From: Atkinsonella hypoxylon
Taxonomy: Eukaryota; Ascomycota; Sordariomycetes; Hypocreales; Clavicipitaceae
NCBI GenBank assembly: GCA_000729835.1
Contig: JFHB01000120.1
Span: 27,278-91,277, forward strand
Direction of reading: 5' to 3'
Length of the DNA: 64,000 bases
The position numbers were made by a program, and so were the translations under genes. Below are positions 34,205 through 45,410 of the stretch, one piece after another (position 1 is the first letter of the stretch; each line of letters starts with the position of its first letter). The notes beneath the pieces are model-generated. The model was not told where the DNA came from. It worked only from the letters and a program-made list of their open reading frames with translations, and ran no database searches.

Positions 34205-37200
34205 ATGCGCAACCTTAGAAATGTCCGCCTTGGGCGGTGGAGCCAAATTAACATCTCATCAGCTTGTTGGCATCCTGTAACGGATGGTATCATTTTTACT
34301 ATTGGTCCAACAGCGGAAAGCTCAAGTATCGAGCTAGTTTCATTTTCAGAGACGGATGCCTCGTAAGTCCTGGCATTTGCTGCGAGGGGATCTTTCGCCT
34401 CGTTTACGACGTTCTCATCTCTCCTTCAATAGGCTGCATGCAAACTCACAAATTTCTAGAGCTCCATATACGAAAATTGCTGCATGGGATGCTCCTAGCC
34501 CTTCTCCAGACCTGAAAGCGGACAAAGTTCTTAATCTTCACTATCTCAGCGGCTCTGGAACTGTATGCCTGGTCTTCGAGGGCGGCGACATCATCACAGT
34601 TCAGAATGTGGACTACTCTGAACCTTGTGAGATTGAAATTATGGGCACCATTGATGCTGGCATATCAGCTGCCAGATGGTCTCCAGATGAGGAGCTTCTG
34701 ATCATCACAACCAAGGCTAACACCACCATTTTCATGAGTGCAACCTTTGACCCAGTAGCTGAAGTGACTTTGACAACCGAGGATCTCAAGGCATCGAAGC
34801 ATGTATCTGTGGGCTGGGGGAAAAAGGAAACACAATTCCAAGGCCGTGGTGCTAAAGCGCTCCGGGACCCAACCATCCCGGAAAAGGTTGACGAAGGCTT
34901 ACCTAGCTCGCACGAGGACGGATCAACAACAATTAGCTGGAGGGGGGACGGCGCCTACGTTGCGATCAACTCGGTACAACAGGGCAACAGACGAGTGATT
35001 CGTGTTTACTCTCGAGAAGGAGAGCTTGACAGCGCTAGCGAACCAGTCGACGGCCTCGAGGGAGCATTGAGCTGGAGACCTTCTGGTAATTTGATGGCAG
35101 CAATACAACGGCTGTCGGATCGAGTTGACGTCGTCTTCTTCGAAAGAAACGGTCTTCGTCATGGACAGTTCACGCTACGCTCTCCCGACAAGACTGTTCT
35201 GAACAATGAGAAATTCCACCTCGAGTGGAACTCCGACTCCACCGTTTTGGCTGTGGTTTCGAGGGACTTGGTTCAGCTTTGGACCATGGGAAACTACCAC
35301 TGGTACCTCAAGCAAGAACTGTCAGCTGATGCTAAACTACACCATCTATCGTGGCATCCAGAAAAGGCTCTGCGATTTGTTGCCGCCTCGGCATCCGGAA
35401 TCGTGTCTGTTGAGAACATATTTCATATCACGAGGGGATCATGTTTTCCGCCATACGATAATGGTGCAGTGGCCGTGATTGATGGCGAAAATGTCAAGCT
35501 CACTCCGCTCCGGACAGCTAATGTGCCACCGCCAATGTCTCTTTTTGACGTCACTGCTGAAACAGCCGTCGCAGATGTTGCTTTCGGCCGCCACAACGCA
35601 TGCTTTGCCACTCTCCACCGAAAGGCAGTTGATATTTACGAATGGCCCATGAAGAATGGCCGTTCAATCAAACCCACGTTAAAGATAAGTATTCCATTCA
35701 CGGCAGCGGGATTGTCCGGCTGTGAGCACATGGTCCCTCTGCGTATCTGGACAGACTCAGACAGTAGTTTCCGTTGCGTCTGTGCCGACGACAAACTTGG
35801 CTTGCCACAATTTGCCATAAATATAGTAAAAGGTATTATGCGCAGAATTGACAATGAAGACAAGAGTTTCGTCTCCAACTCAACCTATGAGGATGAAGAC
35901 TCAACGGAGGGCTACGGACAAGACTTAACGGGCAATCTTTGCAAATATACCGTGCCGGCCTCAGAAGACGCAGATTTGCACAAGGGGTTGGCTGAGGATA
36001 TCAGCCTCAAGTTCCCCACTCATCTTCCTTGGTTCGAGATCAGCAAAGTGAACGGAGGTGTTATCGGCTTTGGACAGTCTAGAAATGGCCATTTATATGC
36101 CAACTCAAGGTTATTGGCTAAGAATTGCACATCTTTTGTCGTTTCGCCTAGTCACCTCATTTTCACCACTAGCAACCACTTTGTCAAGTTTGTGCACTTG
36201 GCGGCAAGGATTGAAGGTATGCCTGATTTGTGTATTCTTCCTTGTCACCGAATGATATATAGGAAACCTGACATTTAATTCAGAGCTCGAGGTCCCCGAA
36301 GATGACCCTGAACAGGATGAGCGGTGCCGTAGTGTGGAGCGAGGCTCTCGTCTCGTCGTCGTTATTCCCACCAATATGAGTATTGTTCTTCAAATGCCAA
36401 GAGGCAATGTGGAAACCATCTTCCCTCGCGCCATGGTGGTTGCCGGCATACGAAATCTTATCGAGGAGAAAAACTACGCTCGCGCCTTTTCCTACTGTCG
36501 GACACAAAGAGTTGACATGAACATACTATACGACCATCATCCCACTCAGTTTCTGGCCAACGTTGGCCTATTCCTGGACCAGCTAAGTGATGTGACTTAC
36601 ATCGATCTCTTCCTATCTTCACTGAGGGAAGAGGACGTCACCGAGACCATGTATAAGGATACCAAGCGCCCACGGATTCAACTCGAGTCTGACAAGTCGA
36701 TCGCTGAACCGACTACTGCCATCCGCTCTACCTCTTCATTCTCTTCCTCATCAAAGGTCAACACTATTTGTGATGCGATTCTGAAAGGACTTCAGACTAG
36801 GAAAGCTACTAATCTACAAAACATCATTACCGCACACGTCTGCAAGTTTCCACCTGCATTTGATGACGGTCTCACCTTGGTAGCTGAGCTCATGCAAGAA
36901 GATGAAAAGTTGGCCGAAAAAGCCGTCGAGCACATATGCTTCCTCGCCGACGTGAATCGGCTCTACGAAAATGCCCTTGGCCTTTATAACCTCGATTTGG
37001 CGCTCCTCGTAGCTCAGCAATCCCAACGCGACCCCCGAGAATACCTCCCCTTCATCCAAAACCTCCATACCCTTCCCGAGCTACGTCGCAAATTCGAGAT
37101 CGATGACCACCTCGCTCGCCGATCAAAGGCCCTTTCACATCTACACACCCTGGATGCCTTTGACGAATTCTCCAGCTACACCGCCAAGTACGCTCTATAC

Positions 37201-38331
37201 CAAGACGCTCTACGCATCTACCGCTATGACCAGCCTCGTCTTCACGCCATCACCGCTCTCTTTGCCGAATATCTCGAGTCCAAGTCCTCGTATCGCGAGG
37301 CCGGTCTCGCTTACGAGTCCCTCCAAAACTACGCCAAAGCCACATCGTGCTACCGCGCCGCCGGCGCCACCTGCTGGCAAGAATGCCTTTCCAGCGCACA
37401 GCAGCAATCCCCGCCACTTTCCGCCGAGGCCATGGCCGACCTCGCGACCAGTCTGGCGGATGCCCTCTGGGAATCAAAGGACTACGCCGCCGCAGCGACC
37501 ATTCATCTGGAGCACCTGTCGTCTCTCGAAACAGCAATCAAGTGTCTGTGCAAAGGTTACCTCTTCGCGGAGGCCATCCGCCTCACGGTGCGCCATTCCC
37601 GCCCCGAACTGCTCGAATCCACCGTCGACGTAGGCCTCGCCGAAGCCCTCGGCAGCACGACCGAGTTCCTTGCCGACTGCAAGGCACAACTACTGGCGCA
37701 AACGCCACGCATAGCTGAACTGCGCCGCAAAGCCATTGAGGATCCCCTCTCTTTCTACGAAGGCGAACGACCAGGCGGCTACGACATCCCCGACGACGTG
37801 TCCATCGCCGCCAGCTCTCGCATCTCCACTTCGGCCAGTCTATTCACGCGTTACACCGGCAAGGCAGGCAGTGTCGGCACCGTCGGCACAGGCGTGTCCC
37901 GCGCAACCAGCAAGAACCGACGCCGGGAGGAGAAGAAGCGTGCGAGGGGACGCAAGGGCACGGTCTACGAGGAAGAGTACCTCGTCAACAGCGTCCGTCG
38001 TCTGATAGAGCGCGTGAGCGGCACCAAGGCCGAAGTAGAGCGATTGGTGTTCGCCCTCGTGCGAAGGGGCATGGCCGAGCGAGCAAGGGCAGCAGAGTCG
38101 TTGATGAACGACGTGGTAGATGCGAGCCAGAGAGCAATAGAGGATGTATTCAAGGCACCGACCTCTCACCAAGAGCAGGAGACACGTGGACAGAATGGCC
38201 AGGGAGAAGGCGACTTCACGTGGAGAGCAACGGGGGGTGATGCAGTGCTCCAGGATTATCTGGCAGACAGGGCGAAGCGTCAGGAGCCGCCTGTTATCAC
38301 AAGTCTCGAGAAGCTAGCTCTGCTGGGGTAA
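34205..38331 (+). CDS. elp1: Elongator complex subunit 1 (Elp1/Iki3)
   Basis: Scaffold subunit of Elongator, which makes the cm5U-type modifications at the tRNA wobble uridine. Exons are 34205-34362, 34433-36216 and 36263-38331 (4011 coding bases, 1336 residues, the usual family length). Junctions are phase 2 and phase 1, and the second intron is only 46 bp. The N-terminus (MRNLRNVRLGRWSQINISS) begins the WD40-like double propeller, with the very conserved VGWGKKETQFQGRGAKALRD. The C-terminal half is helical and TPR-like (YAKATSCYRAAGATCWQECL). Near residues 1193-1240 is the basic tRNA-binding segment KNRRREEKKRARGRKGTVYE, followed by LVNSVRRLIERVSGTKAEVE. All hallmark regions are present and no break is seen. 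It converges on the Bud6 gene with 321 bp between stops. Confidence 0.95.
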
Positions 38332-38652
38332 CCGTGCTTGGAATGCCAGGAACAAAAAAAAAGAAAAAAAAAAAGAGAGAGCTAGACTTTTAAATAATTG
38401 CGTAATGACCACAGTCAGCGGTGCATCAGAACAGTGATGCACAACGTACGTGCATTGTCTTATGCCTACATGTATCGCATAAATCATATACCGTCAACCA
38501 ATTTCGCCTCCCGCTATGAAAAAAATATCCCGAGTCCCGTCCAAGTTCCAAAGAAAGAAAGGGAGGGAGGGAAAAAAAAAACCCCCCTCCCCTTCCCCAA
38601 AAGTCCAGTCCTGCAACCAGTCACAAATACAATCCCATATAACCCATGACAT
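38332..38652. other. Convergent 3' interval of ELP1 and BUD6
   Basis: 321 bp shared by two opposing 3' ends. It contains A-rich runs at 38355-38375 and 38573-38582 on the + strand, which could serve Elp1 transcript ends. Nothing else seen. Confidence 0.5.
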
Positions 38653-41600
38653 TCACACCCCATCAGCCGGCGTCGCAACCTCTTCCACAGGCGCAGGAGT
38701 AGGCGCAGCATCGTGAAACACCTCGCCTTCATTCGCAGCCTCAGCCTCGTTACCTTCCGGGCTCCCCTCCTCACCAATCGGGTTCTCCGGAACAAATCCA
38801 TTCTGCCGCTCCCATACCTCGCGACGGATTCTGTCGTCCTTTGCCTTCCTAGCCCGCTCCACCTCCTCGAAGCCCCCCGACTTCTTCAGCCTGCCGTCGG
38901 CCACAAAGGCGGCGATTTCGCGCAGCATGGCATTGCCCTTGCGGCCCTCCAGCTCTTTCTGCCTGAGTTTCTCGGCCCGCTCGATGGCTTCGAGACGGTT
39001 TTCGTGGTTCGGGTGGAGGGCTCGGACTTCGCCGAGCAAATCTTCTTTGGCGGCGCTTTGGTCAAGGCTGTTGCCTAGGTGGGAGAGCCCTTTTGAGAAT
39101 TGCCTTGCGGTACTGGCACTAGCGCCTGTGCCGTTGTCCTTCATCTGCTCCTTGGTAGCCTGCTCGACGAGCGTGAAAGTCTCGGAAGCCTTGTCCAAGT
39201 CATCGCGCAGGTCCACGATAAGATCCTCCATGAGACGGAGCTCGTCCCGGCCTTGGCAGACGTCTTCAAGCTCCTTTTCCCAAATCTTCGTCCAGATGGG
39301 CTTCTCGGTAGACATGTATTCTTCCATTCTCTGGAGCTCTTTGGTGAGGTTGGTGATGTCTTTCGCGACTTCCTCCAGTTGGCGAGGCAGGGGGCGCACG
39401 CCGCGGTGCACCACATCCTTACGTAGATCCTCGATCAGGTCCTGCAAATCGTCCACCTTGCCCACGAGGCGATCAGAATCCGCGTTCAATTGCTTGCGTC
39501 CATTAGTGACATATGAGTAGCCGGCATCGCCCTCAATATCAGGAACCGTAGCTTTGGAAGCAGCAGATTTGACATTGGCGGCTTTCTGGCGTATTGCCGA
39601 CATGGAATTTTGGATATCTGACTGAAAGTTGGAATACGTCTGTCGAAGAACAGCCAGATCTCGCCGTAGACTTTGTATCTCGCCTGCTTGGCCAGCATTC
39701 AGTCTTCGGCCCGCACCTGGAACTGTTTTTACAACACCCCCTTCAGTCGCAGGAGTTGAAGATGGTATCGTGGCCAGCCTAGCTAGTTCGGCTGCTGCGT
39801 CCTGTTGTCGGTCCGACATTCGTTGCAATGCCGTTCCCTGGTCGTCCATATTTTGCTTCATGGACTGCACAATCTTGGTTAAAGCCGATAAGCCATCATC
39901 AAAATGTCTTTTGACTTCATCAAGAGGTTCCACATTCAAGACCAAGACCGTGCGGTCTTTCACGTCAGCCAAGTCCTCCAGCTCATGTCTGACTCCCGAC
40001 ACAGGGTCTTGAATGTAGATTTCTGGCAAATCTGTCCCGTTTTGTTGAGTATTCCAGGAAAACTTCTCGATAAATGCAAGCTGGAGCCTTCCAATGGATA
40101 ATTCGTCACGGCCCTCGGCCAGAACAATCTTCTTGACCTTAGATTTGTACTGGAGGAAAAGGGTCAGATCCTTGGTCGGTGTCGGTGGAGGCGACACCTG
40201 AAAAAATGAATCGCCAGGTTTTGGTTCTTTGGGTTGTGGAAGTGCTGGCGACTCTGCAGATTTACTTGGAGACTTCTCCAGACCGGGCTCGTGTTTGGTC
40301 ACACGTCCCATAAATGCTGTGGGTTCCTGCAGAGGGCCGTTAAGCGCAGCGCTCGGCGCATACTTCTCATCAGGGCTCTTTAAGATGGGGCTGCCGCCCA
40401 GCTCGGCAGAAGCACTAGTTTGTTCATTAGACGACGGAATCTCTGCCAAATCAGGCATTCGCGCTGGGGATGATTCTAAAGTAGCCGACTTTGCCTGCGT
40501 TGACAAGTTGCGACTATATCTGATGGACTCTCGGGACTGTACAGCTCTCAAAGACTCTCTGGCTTCCTTTCTTCCTCGGTTTGGGATGGGTGTATTTTGT
40601 GACGGAAGAATCGGCATTCCATTGGCAGCGCCGCCCAAGTGCTTTGAAATTTGGTATTGGGAGTATCTTCGTGATGCTCGCCGTTCCAGATCGCCTCCTT
40701 TTTGAAGGGCCGCCAAAGCACTCGATTGATTATCAGGCGGAGGCGGAGGCGGAGGCGGGAAAGCGTCGATATTCAAGTATGATGATGACGACGATGACGA
40801 TGATGGCATCGTGGAGTCATTAGATAGGTATGGTGGTAACGTTGGTCCATTTTGCGATATGGAAGGTTGCTCCGTTGTTTTTGAACCACGAACCGCATCT
40901 CGGAGAGGATTGTATCGTGGCATCGGGGCTGTGCCAACATTAGGTTGCTGGGGAGTTTCGGCTCGTCGGGAGTCGGGTCGATATCCATTGTGCAAGCCCT
41001 CGTCTATTAGATTTGTCAAGCCACTGTTTCCGCTTGCCGTCGTGCTGACGCTTGTTGTTCTCTCGGGTAGACCTGCGTCGCGCTCTCTTCCTTGTTTCTG
41101 TCTTAGCCGTTGTTGTTTGCGCTTCAGGCCATGGAGGAGATTGATGATAATGTCTCGAATGCGCGGCAAGTACTTCTCAAGACTCTCAGCGCTGGCTTCT
41201 TGGCTCAGCGTGGCCTCTAGAATATTTCTCAACAATTCAGGAACATTGCCCAGATCGGAAGTGTCGACATTGATGGCGGTAAATGCCCTGCAAGCCATAT
41301 TGAACTCGTAGCCGAGACGAACATAGACGTCGGAAACGCGGGTATCGGAAGCTTGGCCTCGTGACCATTGTGTCAGAGTTTCGAGGAGCTCCTTTGTGGC
41401 AACAAGTAGATGGGTGACGCTCTTCTCGATTTGTGACAATGGCATGCTTGACGAGCCAGCGGAGCCCTGTAGAATAGCAAGGTTCGTAATTAGGACATTT
41501 GATGCTGCTTTGGGCGCAAATGAATCGCAGCATTCCTTACCTCACGGGTGGTTCGTCTCGTGCCGCCGCTTTGTCCGGAGCGATTAGACGCAGTCGATGA

Positions 41601-41723
41601 CCGTGACTGCAAGTTTGCTGCGCCAGGCGAACTAGGTCGTACGCTGGGCGGCGGCCCCGGGTCGGCCCCGGGAGAGCGGCGTTGCGAATAGCCTCGCTGC
41701 GAGGAACTAGTTGAGGCCTGCAT
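38653..41723 (-). CDS. bud6: Bud6/Aip3 actin-interacting polarity protein
   Basis: Polarisome component that binds actin monomers and formins at growing tips. Minus-strand exons are 41723-41541 and 41466-38653 (phase 0 GTAAGG..CAG intron of 74 bp), 998 residues. The N-terminal region after the intron has MPLSQIEKSVTHLLVATKEL and VRLGYEFNMACRAFTAINVD, typical of filamentous-fungal Bud6. The middle is Pro/Ser-rich with a poly-Pro stretch (PPPPPPPP). From about residue 490 the AIP3 domain follows: LQYKSKVKKIVLAEGRDELS, RHELEDLADVKDRTVLVLNV, then long coiled coils (RKQLNADSDRLVGKVDDL, TNLTKELQRMEEYMSTEKP). ATG 41723 (MQASTSSSQRGYSQRRSPG) is the first in-frame Met before the intron. It diverges from the sugar transporter gene. 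Confidence 0.93.
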
Positions 41724-42817
41724 GGGTTCTGCTAGTTGCTTTGGCCCGAATCGATCGTCCGATAAGCTTCTGGGTGTGGAATACCCGTACGCGGCAAAAG
41801 AGTGCGTATGCCAATGGCTTGACGAAAATGAGATGCGACAGCCAGATTGGGTAGCAAAAAATCGTGGTTCAAAGTACGAATGCCAGGGGACGGCCAAGTC
41901 AAGAGGCAACCATGCCCGCCGAGAGATGGATCAGAGAAAACGATGACGCAAAAGCGAAGATACAAGCAAGCTATTGCAGAGACCGCGTCAATCGTGGGAC
42001 AATGACACTAGGGAACGAGATGCGATCAGAGAGGTTGACAGGGCTTCGAGGTGACGATGGGTAGTTTCGAGTTCAGGAGGGCGTCTGGTCCGAAAATGGT
42101 CAAGGCTAAGTCGGTCAGGTCAGCCCCAGCCAGGGCGGCGTTGGACCTCGAGTGCCCTCGAGTGCCCTCAAGTGCCCTTAAGTGCTTGTTTCAGCGGGTG
42201 GAATTGCTAATCCTTGAACCCTTGCCGCTCTCCAGCGCACGTGTCAAGTCAAGGAGCTGCTTGTGTCATGGTTTGGTGCTGGGTGAGTAATCAAATAGCT
42301 TCCAGGTGGGGATGCCGGCCCAATCAAACCCGATACTCAAGCTGGAAAAGGTCGCTCAAGGTCACCATTGGTACACGAGCTACCTAGGTAGTTAGTCAAA
42401 TAAATGAATGGATCGGTACCTTACGGAAACGACTTCCGCTCTCAAACTTAGAAGGTATGGGCTGTCGTTTCCAACAGTATCTTGCGTAAGGTTTAACGAG
42501 ATCTGCCTGTATCGCTCGTCCTGGTATGAGGCCCATTGTGTTCTGGTGGATGCAGTGAGTGGGTGTACAGTGGGTGTAGCGGGGTGTACACCCACTGTAG
42601 CTTACAAGGTCACGGCTTGCAGCGCACGACATCAGCCCCTGCATCAATCTGGGGAGCGGTCAGCTACCTAGGTACTTAGTAACTTACTCTACGCCTTCCG
42701 CTTTCGGCCGGTCATGCTCGAGCGCTTGAACGTTTGGAAAGCTCTTACCTTCGCCCTTCTCCTTAACAACTCTGTTCGAATACGGGGTTCCATGGCCTCA
42801 TCCAATCCCTTGCCAGC
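41724..42817. promoter_or_regulatory. Divergent promoter region between BUD6 and the inositol-type transporter
   Basis: 1.1 kb holding both upstream regions. Visible structures are a 10-bp tandem repeat (AGTGCCCTCG units, 42147-42186), two CTACCTAGGTA copies (42381 and 42664) and a 13-bp perfect inverted repeat at 42566-42578/42587-42599. No recognised operator is assigned. Confidence 0.45.
42566..42599. repeat. Perfect 13-bp inverted repeat with 8-base loop
   Basis: TACAGTGGGTGTA at 42566-42578 is the exact reverse complement of 42587-42599, with GCGGGGTG between. It lies about 220 bp upstream of the transporter start. It could be a regulator site or a transcript hairpin. Confidence 0.85.
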
Positions 42818-44492
42818 ATGGACAGCTCCCAAGCTCCGCTCATAGCCGGCCACCTGCAAGGGGACGATTTGGACTATGACCCGTCAGGAGAAGCTCACGA
42901 TGACCGGCTTGCGAAAGCTGCCGCCACAAAGCCTGGATTCCTCCTGGTAGCGCTCACATTTGCGGCCGGTATAAGTGGACTCTTGTTCGGATGTAGGTTG
43001 TCTCAGCCATAGACGAGGGAATATTCCATTGACGGTCTGCTGTAGATGATACAGGAGTTATTTCTGCGACCTTGGTGTCCATCGGCACGTCGCTATCGAA
43101 CCGAGAACTCACATCTATGGACAAGTCTATCATCACATCGTCAACATCGCTTTTTGCTCTACTCATTTCGCCCTTCTCCTCTCTACTGGCTGACCGTCTC
43201 GGCCGGAAGAAAGTCATCTTATATGCGGATATACTGTTCATCGTAGGAGCTGTCATTCAAGCGACGTGCTCTTCAGTGACCTTGATGGTTGCCGGTCGCT
43301 GTGTCATCGGCGCAGGCGTGGGAGCAGCAAGCTTTGTGGTGCCGCTGTATATTGCAGAGCTCGCTCCTGCCTCGCACCGTGGAAGGCTTGTTACCGCCAA
43401 TGTCATGTTCGTCACGCTCGGCCAGGTGGTTGCGTATGTTATTGGTTGGGGGTTATCGACATATGGCTCTCAAGGAACGGCTTGGCGATGGATGGTGGGT
43501 ATTGGCGCCATACCTGCAGGCTTGCAAGCTGCCGTCATTGTTTTTATGCCGGAAACCCCCCGCTGGCTGGTGAAAGCAGGCAGGTCTAGCCAAGCCAAGT
43601 CTGTCCTCCAGCGTGTCAATGAAGATGTAGCAAGCACAGATGATGCCTGTGCCATCATACGAGAAATCGAGGTCGAGATTCGACAAGGGGAGGAAATCCG
43701 ACGTCTGCGAACTCAGCAGTCGTCCAAGTGGGATTGGCTTGGCGAATGGAGGGACCTCTTCAGCGAAGGCAAGAATCGACGAGCTCTAGCCATCGCGTGT
43801 CTGCTGCAGGGTCTTCAGCAGTTGTGTGGCTTTGTATGTAGATGGCCGATCTTCAGAACTCAACCGATTCAAACTATGACTGACCATAATTGCAGAACTC
43901 GCTCATGTACTTTTCAGCCACCATCTTCATGGTAGTCGGGTTCAACAATCCCACGCTTACCTCGCTTACAGTGGCTATCACCAATTTCTTATTCACCCTA
44001 ATTGCCCTAGCTCTTGTCGACAAGATTGGCAGGCGTCGTGTTCTGCTTTACTCGATACCGTTCATGATACTCGGCCTTATCTTGACGGCGTTAGGATTTT
44101 CGGCACTTTCTGTAGACAGCACTGAACCGAGCACTCCCATTACGCCTGGTGCTGAAGGTGCTGCATATGTAATCTTGATCAGCATCATGATGTACGTAGC
44201 GTCATTTGCTATTGGCCTGGGCAATGTGCCTTGGATGCAAAGCGAACTCTTTTCACTGTCGGTAAGGTCAATTGGAAGTGGCATATCAACGGGCACAAAC
44301 TGGACTGCGAACTTTATTATCGGGCTCACATTTTTGCCTTTAATGGACGCCTTGAGCCCGTCTTGGACATTCATCTTGTATGCCTGGATCTGTTGTGTTG
44401 GTTACGCATTAGTCTGGATGATTTACCCAGAAACAGCTGGGTTAAGCCTGGAAGAAGCAACAGCATTATTAGAGCATGGTTGGGGTGTTTGA
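42818..44492 (+). CDS. MFS sugar transporter, myo-inositol/proton symporter type
   Basis: Plasma-membrane sugar-porter family protein. Exons are 42818-42992, 43046-43833 and 43896-44492 (519 residues). The first junction (phase 1) rebuilds GLLFGY-DTGVISATLVSIG and the second (phase 0) rebuilds LQQLCGF-NSLMYFSATIF. Family motifs are in order: ADRLGRKK after TM2, GRCVIGAGVGAASFVVPLYI, PETPRWLVKAG after TM6, DKIGRRRVLL after TM8, and a final PETAGLSLEEA. Twelve hydrophobic segments fit. The DTG-ISATLVSIGT start, GLGNVPWMQSELF and TNWTANFIIGLTF resemble Itr-type inositol transporters more than hexose transporters; substrate assignment is inferred. A short cytosolic N-terminus (MDSSQAPLIAGHLQGDDLD) precedes TM1. 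The gene borders the AT-rich, MITE-bearing interval downstream. Confidence 0.9.
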
Positions 44493-44829
44493 AGAGTGTT
44501 GCGAGTTATCTATACAAATGTTCTTTCTTTGTCAATCCACTGGAACCCGGGAACACAGGTCTCAAAGCTTTATTTCTGGTTATCATACAGGCTGCTTCTA
44601 TGAGAGCGAACGCGTCGCAAAAATCTCTTGGAAGAGTCATGAGATGTCTGCAAGCAAATCGAGGCATGTGTAGTAAATAGCGGGAATTACATTATCCGAA
44701 ATAGAAAGAGCGTCGGGACTAAACGGAATTTAGCACCGACCGAACGCCTGCGACAAATTCCCGAGCCGAATGCTTTATTAATAATCACGCCGCCGTTCAT
44801 GGATCGGAGGCAAAATAGCCTTACCTGAC

Positions 44830-45410
44830 TTAGGCCCTGATCCACGAGCCGGTGCACCCGTAAGACCGACAATGCATGGTACAAGTTGTATGTGGATTTT
44901 ATATGGGGTCGGTACTTTATACCGTTAAACCTGGCGTTGATAGGGCCTATAGAGGGCTCTTTGCAGCAACCTAAGCGTTTAGCAGCATAATGACGTTAAT
45001 ATCGCAAGCTAAAGGTTACTCTTATTGTCGTCATGATTATCGTTATTATCATTGTTAATAATGTAAGGCCTCTAGCGCTGATAGGAAAACCAGCTATTGC
45101 GCGCTGCTAGGTGCAAAGTGTGCCACGCGGCACACTTTGCACCGTGATTCGAGAGTTTATAGCTTGCACCTAGATATTAGCAGAAATTATTCTTTTTAAG
45201 CGATTTTTACCTATTGCAGGCATTTACGCGGCCCTGGTTAAAAAGATATATTATAAACAAAAATGTGGCGCTACATAAAGTAGATACATTTCTATAACTG
45301 TTAATGGAAAATTAGCTGACAAAAAGATGGCTAGCGCGTTTTTTTGTGGATACTTTGCCACAGCATTATGCGAGTTTTACGTTTGCACCGGCTCGTGGAT
45401 CAGGGCCTTA
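44830..45410. mobile_element. Tourist-like (PIF/Harbinger-type) MITE
   Basis: Element 44833-45407 (575 bp). The first 24 bases (GGCCCTGATCCACGAGCCGG and 4 more) are the perfect reverse complement of the last 24 (45384-45407), with imperfect similarity continuing inward about 25 bp. Identical TTA triplets flank it (44830-44832 and 45408-45410), the target duplication typical of PIF/Harbinger elements, whose ends also often begin GGCC or GGG. There is no transposase frame inside. A strong internal hairpin sits at 45110-45143. Superfamily assignment rests on the 3-bp duplication and is less secure than the element itself. Confidence 0.8.
45110..45143. repeat. 15-bp perfect hairpin inside the MITE
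   Basis: GGTGCAAAGTGTGCC (45110-45124) and its exact reverse complement (45129-45143) are separated by ACGC. It lies near the middle of the 44833-45407 element. Its GTGCA portion recalls the GGTGCA at the inner end of the terminal repeat. Confidence 0.92.

Noticed and set aside
38927..39520. 197-codon plus-strand frame, Ser/Arg-rich
   Set aside because: Antisense to the Bud6 coiled-coil region; its Ser/Arg content mirrors the Glu/Leu-rich codons opposite.
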